The translations under genes were made by a program, and so were the position numbers. From the NCBI RefSeq assembly GCF_030064895.1, contig NZ_JASJEB010000015.1, positions 1 through 59,668 of the forward strand: a stretch of DNA of 59,668 nucleotides, given 5' to 3'. Shown here one piece after another: positions 17,336-26,580 of the stretch. Every line of letters begins with the position of its first letter. Position 1 is the stretch's first letter. Origin of the DNA: Crocosphaera sp. (lineage in GTDB: Bacteria > Cyanobacteriota > Cyanobacteriia > Cyanobacteriales > Microcystaceae). The notes beneath the pieces are model-generated. The model was not told the DNA's origin. It was given only the letters and a program-made list of their open reading frames with translations, and made no database searches.

Positions 17336-17349
17336 TAAAATGCTAGAAT
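17336..17349 (+). promoter_or_regulatory. Duplicated promoter element, copy 2
   Basis: An exact copy of the 14-mer at 16549-16562, with the same 30-base distance to the start codon at 17379. The upstream ~50 bases are also similar (GGAATTGCCTTATTTTTCATA versus GGATTCCCTGGTTTTTTAATA), so the whole intergenic region was duplicated. Confidence 0.6.
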
Positions 17350-17378
17350 GGTATATCTAAAGAATATTTATTTTTACT

Positions 17379-17933
17379 ATGAGTTCTGATAAAAAACTAT
17401 CATCATTTCCAAGACGAACTTTCTGGGATGGTATGGCTTCAGTTCTAGATATAAGTGGTAGATATGCTCGTAACTTGGACTATCAGTATCGTGCTATTGA
17501 TAGTAAACCATCTTATTTAAAATCTGATAAAGAAGCAATTAGCTCAGATTGGGCTACCATAGGATTAGATATTAGGAAAGCGATTGGAGCTTTTCAAGAA
17601 TATGAGGATATTTTGCCTGAAAGTATGGATAAAATATTATCAATGACAGAGATAGAAACACAACATCTTAGAGAGATTGAGAAAAGAGATCAAGAACACA
17701 AAATCAAAATGGAAGAGGAAGAAATAGAAATGAAAAAAGCAGTTATAAAGTCAGATGCTAGACGTGCCAATTTAGGATTAGTAACCGGTTTAATAATTGC
17801 TATTATTGGTTTAGGTGGTTCTATTTATTTAGGGATTAATGACAAAGTTGCAGCTTCGGCCATAATTGGTTGTGGTACTATAACAGGATTAGTGGCTGTT
17901 TTTGTTACTGGTAATAAACGCCAAAGAAGTTAA
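17379..17933 (+). CDS. DUF2335-like membrane protein (184 aa)
   Basis: The N-terminal ~70 residues (FPRRTFWDGMASVLDISG...SDKEAISSDWATIGLDIRKAI) are a short soluble segment common in small cyanobacterial proteins. The rest has the pattern of DUF2335: EYEDILPESMDKILSMTEIETQHLREIEKRDQ, a charged helix, then two transmembrane segments (LGLVTGLIIAIIGLGGSIYLG and AIIGCGTITGLVAVFVTG). The two parts look fused. It lies between two coiled-coil membrane proteins and shares the promoter of the first. Function unknown; family assignment is from memory. Confidence 0.7.
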   Translation: MSSDKKLSSFPRRTFWDGMASVLDISGRYARNLDYQYRAIDSKPSYLKSDKEAISSDWATIGLDIRKAIGAFQEYEDILPESMDKILSMTEIETQHLREIEKRDQEHKIKMEEEEIEMKKAVIKSDARRANLGLVTGLIIAIIGLGGSIYLGINDKVAASAIIGCGTITGLVAVFVTGNKRQRS

Positions 17934-18003
17934 AAATGATGAATTTATAATGTTTTTCAAAAAATACTCTGCAATGTCTAATAACAACTAATCAACTATC
18001 ACT

Positions 18004-18504
18004 ATGAGTTTAACTAACGAACAAATTGAAGAAAAAATTAATACGCAATCAGAGCAAATTAAGAAGATTGATGATCTTTTAGAACTTCAACTAGAGTTAA
18101 CTGATAGAATAAATAAATTAGATCAAAAATCAACTCAACAAATCAATGATTTAGATAAGAGGATGATTGGCATTGAGGGGACGTTAAAGAGTATTGAAAA
18201 TACGTTAAAATTGCAAGGAGATTATATCCAAAAAATCCCCGAATTGAGTGAAAAAGTAACTGGCGTTGAGACTAATATCACTAAAATTGAGAATAAAATG
18301 GAATCTCAAAAAGAATCAATGCAAAGTTTAGACAAAAAAATGAGTAAAATTGAGGGTTTATTGGAAGGACAAAACACTAACTTGCAAAAAATACCTGACT
18401 TGATTGAAAAAGTAGGAGAACTCAAAAACTGGCGACAAATTGTTATTATTATTCTTACTGGTTTGGTAGGTTGGTATCTTCGTGGAGTTAACCTTAAACC
18501 TTAA
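18004..18504 (+). CDS. Coiled-coil protein with C-terminal membrane anchor (166 aa)
   Basis: Paralogue of the gene at 16592. About 130 residues of heptad-type coiled coil (SEQIKKIDDLLELQLELTDRINKLDQ and KIENKMESQKESMQSLDKKM) lead to IPDLIEKVGELKNWRQ, one transmembrane segment (IVIIILTGLVGWYL) and LRGVNLKP. Only the last ~40 residues align closely with the paralogue, so the anchor is conserved while the rod diverged. The start also has ACTATGAGT. It probably forms hetero-oligomers with its neighbours; this is inferred. Confidence 0.75.
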   Translation: MSLTNEQIEEKINTQSEQIKKIDDLLELQLELTDRINKLDQKSTQQINDLDKRMIGIEGTLKSIENTLKLQGDYIQKIPELSEKVTGVETNITKIENKMESQKESMQSLDKKMSKIEGLLEGQNTNLQKIPDLIEKVGELKNWRQIVIIILTGLVGWYLRGVNLKP

Positions 18505-18533
18505 CTGAAAACAACTTACAAACTACCCAACGT

Positions 18534-18566
18534 GAGTTCGGAGTTCGGAGTTCGGAGTTCGGAGTT
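18534..18566. repeat. Heptamer array GAGTTCG x4 (inverted AACTCCG)
   Basis: Four perfect GAGTTCG units plus a partial one, circularly equivalent to the reverse complement of AACTCCG. It lies 30 bases after a stop codon and shares the unit with arrays at 8032, 12243 and 47676. Confidence 0.9.
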
Positions 18567-18718
18567 ATGATTTTTTTTATGAGAGAATGAGGGTTTGATA
18601 CTTTTGATTTGAGTCAGTTTTCTACAAATTTACTTATATCAAACTTAGGTACTCAGATAATCAAAAAAACTTCAAAAATGGATAATAGATGAACTAATAA
18701 GAGAGATTTTTAAACGAA

Positions 18719-18752
18719 TTAATTATCCATTATCCACTGTCCATTATTCATT
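18719..18752. repeat. ATTATCCATT-type short repeat
   Basis: Three to four tandem imperfect copies of a 10-base unit like TTATCCATTA. A similar block lies at 46092-46123 downstream of the glycan cluster. It is intergenic in both places. Nature unknown; probably another short tandem repeat family. Confidence 0.6.
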
Positions 18753-18756
18753 GATA

Positions 18757-20214
18757 TTAAGCAGCAAGATGGGTTTCTACAACTCCCACTAAATAATTAA
18801 CCCAATGATTAGCAGCATCAGGACATTCTGATTCAACCATCACCCTAATTAAAGGTTCAGTACCCGAAGCACGAACCAAAACCCGGCCCGTATTACCCAT
18901 ATCTTCCCCTGCTTCAGCGATCGCATTTTGCAAAGGTTCACATTGTTGCCAAGAGCGTAATTTTGTACGATCCTCTAAACGAACATTGCGTAAAATCTGC
19001 GGATAGGTGTCAAAACTATTTTGCACCAACTCAGCCAAGGATACCCCAGACTCATGCACCAAAGCAGCCAACTGTAACGCCGTTTGCACACCATCCCCTG
19101 ACACCCCGTAATGATGACAGATAATGTGTCCCGACTGTTCACCCCCAAGCATGGCTCCGGTTTCCCACATTTGCGCCTGAACATGGCGATCGCCCACAGA
19201 AGTCCTCACCAATTGACCCCCTAGACCCTGCCAAGCACGTTCAAACCCCAAATTTGCCATAACTGTGCCAATCAAGAGGTTATCGGGCAATTTACCGCGC
19301 TCTAAGAGGTATTTTCCCCAGAGGTAGAGGATATAATCTCCATCGATCACCTTACCCGTACTATCTACAGCCATCACCCGATCAGCATCTCCATCAAAAG
19401 CAAACCCCATGTCCGCTTCATGTTCTGCGATCGCAGCTTGCAACAGACCAAGATGAGTCGAACCACAATTAACATTAATGCGATCGCCGTTGGCCGTATC
19501 GTGCAAACAAATAACTTCCGCACCCAAAGCTTTAAACATAGCTGGTGCCACATTTACCGAAGCACCCCAAGCCAAATCTAAAACAATTTTCATGCCTTGA
19601 CAACTAAAAGAAGGAGGTAAACTGTCTTGTAAAAACTGACAATAATCCTTAACTAAACCGGATTGATACAAGGTTTTACCCCAAACACCCGTGTCATCCG
19701 TGGAAACAACAAGATTACCTCGTAATCCCTCTTCTATTTCTTGCGCTAGGGTTGAGGACAACTTAGTACCATCCCCATTAAAGAATTTAATCCCGTTATC
19801 TTCTGGGGGGTTATGACTAGCAGAAATCATTATCCCTGCCATTGCCTCACTGTGACTGGTTAAATAAGCAACACAGGGAGTGGGACATAATCCTAATTGC
19901 CAGACTTCCAACCCAGCCGAGGTTAGTCCTGCTGCCATAGACATAGCTAACATATCGCTGGAGTTACGAGAGTCTTGACCGATGATAATAGGAGATTGTG
20001 TGTTTGTTTTTGACTTTAAAACTTGTCCAGCCCAAAATCCCAATTGTAGAGCAAAAGGAGCAGTTAATAACTCTCCTACTTTACCTCTGATGCCATCAGT
20101 GCCAAACAAAGGACTATTGGGTAGATGGGGGAATGGATTCAAAAAGCCATTATTTAAGTTAGTCGTCTGACGATTTAAACGACCACTGCCATTAGGGGAT
20201 AGGGAAATAACCAT
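18757..20214 (-). CDS. glmM: Phosphoglucosamine mutase
   Basis: Converts glucosamine-6-phosphate to glucosamine-1-phosphate on the way to UDP-GlcNAc for peptidoglycan and glycans; cytosolic. 485 residues with all family motifs: [13 protein letters not shown] near the start, the phosphoserine loop [16 protein letters not shown], metal-binding FDGDADRV, sugar-binding GGEQSGHI, and phosphate-binding [14 protein letters not shown] at the end. The N-terminus has ~33 extra residues before the FGTDG motif, common in cyanobacterial versions. Stands alone. Confidence 0.95.
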   Translation of the reverse strand: MVISLSPNGSGRLNRQTTNLNNGFLNPFPHLPNSPLFGTDGIRGKVGELLTAPFALQLGFWAGQVLKSKTNTQSPIIIGQDSRNSSDMLAMSMAAGLTSAGLEVWQLGLCPTPCVAYLTSHSEAMAGIMISASHNPPEDNGIKFFNGDGTKLSSTLAQEIEEGLRGNLVVSTDDTGVWGKTLYQSGLVKDYCQFLQDSLPPSFSCQGMKIVLDLAWGASVNVAPAMFKALGAEVICLHDTANGDRINVNCGSTHLGLLQAAIAEHEADMGFAFDGDADRVMAVDSTGKVIDGDYILYLWGKYLLERGKLPDNLLIGTVMANLGFERAWQGLGGQLVRTSVGDRHVQAQMWETGAMLGGEQSGHIICHHYGVSGDGVQTALQLAALVHESGVSLAELVQNSFDTYPQILRNVRLEDRTKLRSWQQCEPLQNAIAEAGEDMGNTGRVLVRASGTEPLIRVMVESECPDAANHWVNYLVGVVETHLAA

Positions 20215-20362
20215 TAATTCACTGCCTCACAACTCACTTATCTTTACAGGATATACTCTTTGATTCTATCTGGGTAAAATTCAAGCCTACAATCACTGTA
20301 AACGTTAAAAGGTTGGCCAATGTTCCAGAGCTTTTTTAGTCCACTAATATGAATATTTGGAA

Positions 20363-20851
20363 TTATGATTCTATTTCCTCACAGGCACCGATACTAACCC
20401 AAGTACCAGAACCATCAGCCCAAAATTCTTTTTTCCAGATAGGAGCATTATGCTTTAAAGTATCAATACCATAACGACAAGCAGCAAAGGCTTCACCACG
20501 ATGAGGGCAGCCCACAGCAATTAAAACACTAATTTCACCAATCTCTAGCTTGCCAATGCGATGATGGATCACTATTCGGTTAGTTTGCGGCGATTTTTTA
20601 CGAATATTAGCAGCAATTTCTTGGAAAATAACCAAAGCCATCGGTTCATAAGCCTGATATTCTAGATAACGAACCGCTTTGCCTTCGGTTTGTTGTCGCA
20701 CTGTGCCACTCATCAAAGCGATCGCACCATTGCTGGGATCATCCGCTAAACCATAAACCTCTTCTAAAGATAAAGGAGCAAAGCTAATTCTAAAATTATC
20801 GTGGGGATGGGCTGAACTTTTGCCAGGAAACGGATTAATAGAAGCTTTCAT
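20363..20851 (-). CDS. moaE: Molybdopterin synthase catalytic subunit
   Basis: MoaE transfers sulphur from MoaD thiocarboxylate to cyclic pyranopterin phosphate to make molybdopterin. Family motifs are GAIALMSGTVR, LEYQAYEPMA, IHHRIGKLEIGEISVLIAVGCPHRGEAF and WKKEFW near the C-terminus. I chose the ATG at 20851 (MKASINPFPG, 162 residues) because the longer frame begins at a TTG. Other moa genes are not adjacent. Molybdenum cofactor would serve nitrate reductase. Confidence 0.93.
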   Translation of the reverse strand: MKASINPFPGKSSAHPHDNFRISFAPLSLEEVYGLADDPSNGAIALMSGTVRQQTEGKAVRYLEYQAYEPMALVIFQEIAANIRKKSPQTNRIVIHHRIGKLEIGEISVLIAVGCPHRGEAFAACRYGIDTLKHNAPIWKKEFWADGSGTWVSIGACEEIES

Positions 20852-20915
20852 AAAGTTAATGCCAGTCAAAGAACTTAGTTTTATGTTATCCTAGTAAAGT
20901 TGTTAAAATCTCGCA

Positions 20916-20960
20916 CATTCAGGACTTCGGGTGTTTCTTGAGTAGAAATACACCTGAATG
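20916..20960 (+). promoter_or_regulatory. Stem-loop in the rpsB leader
   Basis: CATTCAGG (20916-20923) pairs with CCTGAATG (20953-20960). Inside, GTGTTTCT pairs with AGAAATACAC with small bulges. It lies 34 bases upstream of the rpsB start. In other bacteria S2 represses its own mRNA through the leader; a similar role here is a hypothesis. Confidence 0.55.
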
Positions 20961-20993
20961 GAGGATTAACCCGAAACAGGAGAAAATTTAATC

Positions 20994-21812
20994 ATGCCAG
21001 TCGTATCCCTCGAAGACTTGCTCAATGCAGGGGTTCACTTCGGACATCAAACCCGTCGTTGGAACCCAAAAATGTCTCAGTACATTTATACAGCCCGTAA
21101 CGGGGTTCATATCATTGATTTGGTGCAAACAGCCCAATTGATGGAAGACGCTTATCAATACGTTCGTAGTAACTCTGATAAAGGAAAACGCTTCTTATTT
21201 GTGGGAACCAAGCGTCAAGCCGCCGGCATCATTGCTCAAGAGGCTGCTCGTTGTGGAGCAAACTACGTTAACCAACGCTGGTTAGGAGGAATGCTCACCA
21301 ACTGGGAAACCATCAAAGGCAGGGTTGAAAGACTCAAAGAATTAGAGGCCATGGAAGACAGTGGACAAATAGACCGTCGTCCCAAAAAAGAAGCCTCTGT
21401 ACTTCGTCGAGAATTAGGAAAACTACAAAAATATCTCGGTGGGATCAAAACCATGCGTCGTCCCCCCGATGTTGTGGTCATTGTTGATCAACGTCGGGAA
21501 TATAACGCCATCCAAGAATGCCAAAAACTGGGCATTCCTATGATTTCTCTCTTGGATACTAATTGTGATCCCGACTACGCGGATATTCCCATTCCAGCCA
21601 ATGATGATGCTATTCGCTCCATCAAATTAATTTTGGGTAGATTAGCGGATGCCATTTATGAAGGTCGTCATGGTCAGTTAGACTCTGATAATGATTATGA
21701 AGAGTTTGACGAAAGCCTTGCAGAAGGGGAATACGATGACTACGAAGAAGAAGAAGAAGAGCAAGAAACTGAAGCCGTCTCTTCTGAACAAGGAGAAGGA
21801 GAAGAGCAGTAA
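20994..21812 (+). CDS. rpsB: 30S ribosomal protein S2
   Basis: Ribosomal protein S2 of the small subunit head/platform. The N-terminus [23 protein letters not shown] and the block [11 protein letters not shown]...[12 protein letters not shown] are diagnostic, as are [16 protein letters not shown] and [15 protein letters not shown]. After residue ~230 there is a ~40-residue acidic tail ([13 protein letters not shown]), typical of some cyanobacteria and not required for the fold. It is followed by tsf, the conserved bacterial pair. Confidence 0.97.
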   Translation: MPVVSLEDLLNAGVHFGHQTRRWNPKMSQYIYTARNGVHIIDLVQTAQLMEDAYQYVRSNSDKGKRFLFVGTKRQAAGIIAQEAARCGANYVNQRWLGGMLTNWETIKGRVERLKELEAMEDSGQIDRRPKKEASVLRRELGKLQKYLGGIKTMRRPPDVVVIVDQRREYNAIQECQKLGIPMISLLDTNCDPDYADIPIPANDDAIRSIKLILGRLADAIYEGRHGQLDSDNDYEEFDESLAEGEYDDYEEEEEEQETEAVSSEQGEGEEQ

Positions 21813-21845
21813 AGCACCTTCTTAAGTAGTTATTGTAGTTAATCG

Positions 21846-21884
21846 GGAGTGAGAGAGATCCTAAAGGGGATTTCTGATCACTCC
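21846..21884 (+). other. Hairpin between rpsB and tsf
   Basis: GGAGTGA (21846-21852) pairs with TCACTCC (21878-21884), with a second inner helix (GAGATCC/GGGGATTTC). No T run follows, so it may be a processing or partial attenuation site that sets the rpsB:tsf ratio. Confidence 0.5.
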
Positions 21885-22034
21885 ATACTTGCAGTACCGC
21901 TTTAGGTTAAAATTAAAAGGAGCCGTGTCCCTTGGCTAAAGCAGGAATTGAACAGTAAACCTGTCTAGGTTTGTGTTGGTTTCATAAAGCAGTGTCAAGT
22001 CAACATAGTTTTTAGCATAAACACGAAAATCACA

Positions 22035-22697
22035 ATGGCCGAAATCTCAGCAAAACTGGTTAAACAACTCCGTGAAAAAACTGGCGCGGGGATGATGGAT
22101 TGTAAAAAAGCCCTCAAAGAAAATGAGGGTGATACGGAAAAGGCCATGGAATGGCTACGGCAAAAAGGCATCACCTCCGCGGAAAAAAAATCAGGCCGAC
22201 AAACCGCAGAAGGATTGGTTCATAGTTATATTCATACTGGAGGCCGCATTGGGGTACTGGTAGAAATAAACTGTGAAACCGACTTTGTTGCCCGTCGAGA
22301 TGAGTTTAAAGACCTTGTCCAGAACGTCGCTATGCAAATCGCAGCTTGTCCTAATGTAGAATATGTGACCAAAGAAGAAATTCCTGAAGCGATAATCGCT
22401 AAGGAAAAAGAAATTGAAATGGGACGAGATGATTTAGCCAAGAAACCCGATAACATCAAGGAAAAGATTGTTGAAGGGCGTATTGAAAAGCGAAAAAAAG
22501 AACTTTGTTTGCTCGATCAACCCTATGTTAAAGATCAGAATATGACGGTTGAAGAGTTACTAAAACAAACCATTGCCCAACTGGGTGAGAATATTCAAGT
22601 TCGTCGTTTTACTCGCTTTGTCTTAGGAGAAGGGATTGAAAAGCAAGAAGTTAGTTTTGCTGATGAAGTCGCTGCTCAAACCGGACAAAAAGCATAA
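22035..22697 (+). CDS. tsf: Elongation factor Ts
   Basis: Nucleotide exchange factor for EF-Tu. 220 residues, the short form seen in cyanobacteria and plastids. The UBA-like N-terminus [21 protein letters not shown] and the core block [22 protein letters not shown] are diagnostic, and [15 protein letters not shown] lies near the end. It follows rpsB with 222 bases between and ends before a strong terminator. Confidence 0.97.
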   Translation: MAEISAKLVKQLREKTGAGMMDCKKALKENEGDTEKAMEWLRQKGITSAEKKSGRQTAEGLVHSYIHTGGRIGVLVEINCETDFVARRDEFKDLVQNVAMQIAACPNVEYVTKEEIPEAIIAKEKEIEMGRDDLAKKPDNIKEKIVEGRIEKRKKELCLLDQPYVKDQNMTVEELLKQTIAQLGENIQVRRFTRFVLGEGIEKQEVSFADEVAAQTGQKA

Positions 22698-22736
22698 TTA
22701 GCAAAAAAGTAAGTTCTTTCAAGAATGGTTATTAAT

Positions 22737-22791
22737 AATAAGGCAAAAGTAAGGAATATCCCTCCCACTCTTGCCTTATTTCTGTATTTTT
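22737..22791 (+). terminator. Terminator of the rpsB-tsf unit
   Basis: AATAAGGCAA (22737-22746) and TTGCCTTATT (22771-22780) form a perfect 10-bp stem, followed by TCTGTATTTTT. This ends the ribosomal transcription unit before the next gene. Confidence 0.8.
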
Positions 22792-22823
22792 AATTAATAT
22801 TTGGGGTTATCAAGAGTTGACTT

Positions 22824-23702
22824 ATGGGAAAATCTCTGCAAAAAATTAGGCAAGAAATAGAACAATTAGAACAACAATCAAAAGATTTTTTTACCGAATT
22901 AAATGAACTTTATAAACGCTATTTAGAGGCATTAAATTTATCCTTAAAAAAACAATTAATCTTGGCAGTTTATGAAATTTGCACCAAAATTTATCCTGAA
23001 GAATTTTTGCTGTTATCTTATAGTAAAAGAGAAAAATTTCAGGTAAAACTTAGGGAATTATGTCAACCGATTGAATCAAAATTTTTAGCCTATATAACTT
23101 TCCCACAACCAAGACCAACAGCAACTTTAACCGAACAAATATTGACCCAATTATCTCTGATGAACAATCAGGAGTTTCAAGTAGAAGATCAAAGTGAAGA
23201 TGATGATGATTCAATTTCCCAAATTGATAATCCTGAAGACCTTGTTTTATGGTGCAAGAGAGTGGAGCAGGGTGTGAGAATGATTCTTCATAATCTTTCT
23301 CAAGATGTTAATAGGGAGTTACAAACAAATAATATTATTGCTAATCAGTTACCCCCTCAAGTTTTAGAAATGGCTTTACAAGCAGAAGAGGGAAGCACCT
23401 CTTCTGGAAATCCTCCTAATATTTTAAATTTATTAATAGAAACCAATGCCAAAGATAAGCAAGAAGAAAACGAGAATGGGGAAGATGAGGATAATACAGA
23501 ATCGCAAATAACTAAAATTTCTGCTATCCATTTACGATTATCTGACCTAGAATTTGCTGATCCTCAATTAAGTATTCAACGTCAACAAATTCGCCAAAGA
23601 TTAGATATGGTCAAAAAAATGCGTAAAGCTTATCAAAAAATCCAACGAGAAAATTCTCAGGCACAAGCAGAAGCAGCATGGCGTTCTAGTTGGCATGAAT
23701 AA
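22824..23702 (+). CDS. Conserved hypothetical protein (292 aa)
   Basis: The N-terminal 60 residues form a coiled-coil-like helix (LQKIRQEIEQLEQQSKDFFTELNELYKRYLEAL) leading into an alpha-helical core (KKQLILAVYEICTKIYPEEFLLLSYSKREKFQ). There is an acidic low-complexity middle and another helix at the C-terminus (RQQIRQRLDMVKKMRKAYQKIQR). No signal peptide, membrane segment or catalytic motif. It probably belongs to a cyanobacteria-restricted family located next to tsf. Function not known. Confidence 0.75.
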   Translation: MGKSLQKIRQEIEQLEQQSKDFFTELNELYKRYLEALNLSLKKQLILAVYEICTKIYPEEFLLLSYSKREKFQVKLRELCQPIESKFLAYITFPQPRPTATLTEQILTQLSLMNNQEFQVEDQSEDDDDSISQIDNPEDLVLWCKRVEQGVRMILHNLSQDVNRELQTNNIIANQLPPQVLEMALQAEEGSTSSGNPPNILNLLIETNAKDKQEENENGEDEDNTESQITKISAIHLRLSDLEFADPQLSIQRQQIRQRLDMVKKMRKAYQKIQRENSQAQAEAAWRSSWHE

Positions 23703-23837
23703 TGATCAATCTTCGATTTATCCACCTTAACTATAGTGAGATACTTCTCCCGAAATTAAGTTAAATTACGCAAACTTCCAACCCAAAATTCTATTTTTCT
23801 GCTAAATTTTAAAATGATTGTAGAGATGTTTAGTCCC

Positions 23838-25199
23838 ATGAAACCCCTAAAATCCTCTCAAAAATGGCTCGGAACTGTTTTAATGGTTTCTTTGTTAAGC
23901 ACAGGTTGCGCCTCCGATGAACCCACTGCCACTGCTCCTCAGGCCGTTGAGGTGGAACTGCAAACCCTTAAACCTGCTGCCCTAGTTGACAGTAGCACTT
24001 ACGTTGGAACCCTCGAAGCCAGACAAAGAGTAGAATTAGCCCCCAGTCGAACCGATGGGAGAATTAAGCAAATTTTCGTCAGTGAAGGGGATTTTGTACA
24101 GCAAGGACAACGATTAATTGAAATTGAACCCCAACAACAACAACAAGACTTAGTGGCCGCTACTGGTAATCTCAATGTAGCTATAGCCGATCTCAAAGCG
24201 GCAGAAGCAGAGTATCGGCAACGGGAGGCGGAAAGAGATCGTGCTAAAGCCGATGTAGAGACCGCTAAAGCTGACTTAGCTAGTGCAGAAGCAGATGTAG
24301 AAAGGGTAGAAGCGGATTTAATCTTAGCGAAAAAAGAACACGAACGTGCAACATTTCTTGAGTCGGAAGATGTGGTTCCCACACAAACCCTTGATGACGC
24401 AACTCGTACCCTTGATGCAACCAAAGCACAGTTACTATCCACAGAAAAAATCCGTGACGCTCAAAAAGAAGCAATTAAAGCTCAGGAAAACAATCTGCAA
24501 GCAGCACAAAGAAGGGTAGAACTAGCATTAGCCAATATAGACAGTCGCAAATCTGCCATCATTCAAGCCCAAGGACAACAGGGTTCTACGGCAGTTACTT
24601 TAGGTTACAATTTCTTATTGTCTCCGATTACTGGAGTTATTGGGGAATTCAACGAGAAGAAAATTGGTGATAGTGTCACCGTGGGGGAACGAATCACAAC
24701 AATTACCGATAATCAAGTTTTTTATCTCAATGTCAATATACCAACTGAAAACCGTAACCGTCTTCGTAAAGGACTTCCTGTTGAACTAATTAACCCCAAT
24801 GGCAGTCCTGGGGTTCGAGGACAAATTACTTATATTGCACCGGTGGTTGATCAAAATGCTCAGTCTATCCTCGTTAAAATGGCCTTTCGTAACAATGGTA
24901 GTTTACGGGATAGACAGTATGTACAAGCAAGAGTTGTCTGGCAGACTCAAACCGGGGTTTTAGTTCCTACAACTGCGGTGACCAGTTTAGGTGGACAAAA
25001 ATTCGTCTTTTTAGCTCAACAAGGAGAAGAGCAAGACGCTTTAGTGGCCAGACAGATTCCAGTCAAAGTGGGAGCTATTCAAGGTCAATCTTATCAGGTT
25101 ATTTCTGGGGTTAAACCAGGCGATCGTATTGCTGTCAGCCGTATTCTTGACTTAAAAGATGGCCGAGCGATTAAGGAAGCATCTGTTACCACTCAGTAA
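23838..25199 (+). CDS. RND-type efflux periplasmic adaptor (HlyD/MFP family) lipoprotein
   Basis: Membrane fusion protein linking an inner-membrane RND pump to an outer-membrane channel. A lipoprotein signal (VSLLSTGCASDE, lipid on Cys) is near the N-terminus. A first lipoyl half (ARQRVELAPSRTDGRIKQIFVSEGDFVQQGQRLIEI) leads to a long Ala/Glu-rich coiled-coil hairpin, the second lipoyl half (LSPITGVIGEFNEKKIGDSVTVG), a beta barrel and a C-terminal membrane-proximal domain (GDRIAVSRILDLKDG). I favour the Met at 23838 (MKPLKSSQKW); an earlier Met at 23814 is in frame. The pump itself is not adjacent. The stop overlaps the convergent gene by 7 bases. Confidence 0.88.
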   Translation: MKPLKSSQKWLGTVLMVSLLSTGCASDEPTATAPQAVEVELQTLKPAALVDSSTYVGTLEARQRVELAPSRTDGRIKQIFVSEGDFVQQGQRLIEIEPQQQQQDLVAATGNLNVAIADLKAAEAEYRQREAERDRAKADVETAKADLASAEADVERVEADLILAKKEHERATFLESEDVVPTQTLDDATRTLDATKAQLLSTEKIRDAQKEAIKAQENNLQAAQRRVELALANIDSRKSAIIQAQGQQGSTAVTLGYNFLLSPITGVIGEFNEKKIGDSVTVGERITTITDNQVFYLNVNIPTENRNRLRKGLPVELINPNGSPGVRGQITYIAPVVDQNAQSILVKMAFRNNGSLRDRQYVQARVVWQTQTGVLVPTTAVTSLGGQKFVFLAQQGEEQDALVARQIPVKVGAIQGQSYQVISGVKPGDRIAVSRILDLKDGRAIKEASVTTQ

Positions 25200-26275
25200 T
25201 TCAACTGTTGATTAATGAGATCGATAATTATTTGAGTTCTCTTTTTTCTGCCATTATCTTTAGGATGATAATTGGTATCATACATCAATTCTGGAGCTAA
25301 TAAAGAGTTTTCAAGAGAATCTAAAAAGGGTATATTTTGCTCTTCCCAAAACGTTTTGATTGTCTGTGCAGACGCTTGAAAAGATGGGTTTTGATAATCA
25401 TCGGTACGGGTTGACACTGGATAAAGAGGAATCAATATTGCCCCTTTTTCTCTTGCAACTTCAATAAAAGTTTTGAGATATCCACCTGGATCGATCTTGC
25501 CTAGAGAATGGGGTAAAGCCGTCACCGAAATTGTGGGCAAAGTAGGAGCATCGTCTTTCCCTATATTACAAGTTTCATCTCCATATTCATTGAGTGTTAA
25601 ACCACTGTAACACCCAAATAGAATACGTTGTTGTTGAAGTCTTTTATCAATCACTTTTCTGGATAAGTCACCCCGAAAAAAATTTTGATATTCACTATAA
25701 TTTGGCCAAGAACAAGCATTTTCTAATACAAAAGTAAGAAAAGATATGGGTGATATTTTAGATAAGGATTTTGGGTCATAAGAAATAATAAATTTAGACA
25801 GTACCATATACTCATTAAAATCATAGGAAATCCCAGGTGAAGAATAAAATGGATACTCTAAGGGAAGGAGAACAATATCTCCTTGATTGATTAGTTTTTG
25901 TGAACGACTGAGAATATATTCACCCCCTAAACCAGCATGAGAAGCTAAATTAATGGCTTTAATTCCAGTAGTTTGAGAAATTTGTTTAGCTGAGAGTCCA
26001 AAGAGTGCATTACTTCCTGAAACGATTAAAATTTTTCTTTGATCAGAAAGAACATTTGCTGCTATTTTTTCTTGATGTGAAATAGTTAAGTTTAACCAAT
26101 CATCGGTACCAATTAGGCGACCTGTTGAGAGTAATATATTAAGATCAATTAGGGTTTTTATGATGGGATAAGCAAAAAGAGTTAACAAGAAAACCCAAAT
26201 AAAAAAAACAGAATTTTCTCGTTTTTTTTGATTCTTTACTGATATTTGCTTCTTCTTAAAAAGCTTTAAGTTCAT
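25193..26275 (-). CDS. Membrane-anchored SGNH-like protein
   Basis: 360 residues. A single transmembrane segment (FFIWVFLLTLFAYPIIKTLID) follows a basic N-terminus, so the rest is periplasmic. ILIVSGSNALFGLS resembles the GDS-like nucleophile block of SGNH/DltD-AlgX-like proteins. Near the C-terminus MYDTNYHPKDNGRKKRT provides a D-x-x-(Y)-H type catalytic dyad. Such proteins often acetylate or deacetylate exopolysaccharides, which fits the divergent glycan cluster that follows. Activity is inferred. Confidence 0.65.
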   Translation of the reverse strand: MNLKLFKKKQISVKNQKKRENSVFFIWVFLLTLFAYPIIKTLIDLNILLSTGRLIGTDDWLNLTISHQEKIAANVLSDQRKILIVSGSNALFGLSAKQISQTTGIKAINLASHAGLGGEYILSRSQKLINQGDIVLLPLEYPFYSSPGISYDFNEYMVLSKFIISYDPKSLSKISPISFLTFVLENACSWPNYSEYQNFFRGDLSRKVIDKRLQQQRILFGCYSGLTLNEYGDETCNIGKDDAPTLPTISVTALPHSLGKIDPGGYLKTFIEVAREKGAILIPLYPVSTRTDDYQNPSFQASAQTIKTFWEEQNIPFLDSLENSLLAPELMYDTNYHPKDNGRKKRTQIIIDLINQQLNY

Positions 26276-26580
26276 AGTCCACTATATTTGAAAAAATAAT
26301 CAAAACTAAATATACCAGGAGGTGCTACTATTAGGTTTGAGTTTGAAAAAATGTCCTAACTGCCAAGGCAGTTGCTATATATTATAGATTTGATCTGGCT
26401 TTATGTTTTGTGCTAAATCCATGGAACAAAAAAATTACAATAACGTCTTCATGTGAGACTACTGTATGGATAAAACCATATTAATGATGATCATATTAGA
26501 ACAAAATAACTGTATTTAAAAGTATTTTGTTGATGTACAATAGCACAAAATTAACCATACTCATTTTTTTATAAATTATT
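26276..26580. other. Intergenic region upstream of the glycan cluster
   Basis: 305 bases between divergent genes. It includes a type C-like element end (26346-26379). No other gene or clear promoter could be placed. Confidence 0.4.
26346..26379. mobile_element. Solo end related to the type C element
   Basis: AAAAAATGTCCTAA then CTGCCAAGGCAG and TTGCTATA resembles the right end of the 103-bp element (AAAAATGTCCTAA...CTGCTATA). No matching left end is visible, so it is a decayed or related copy. Confidence 0.5.

Noticed and set aside
23999-24442. Ser/Ala/Cys-rich open frame (minus strand)
   Set aside because: Shadow of the coiled-coil part of the RND adaptor gene; low-complexity translation.
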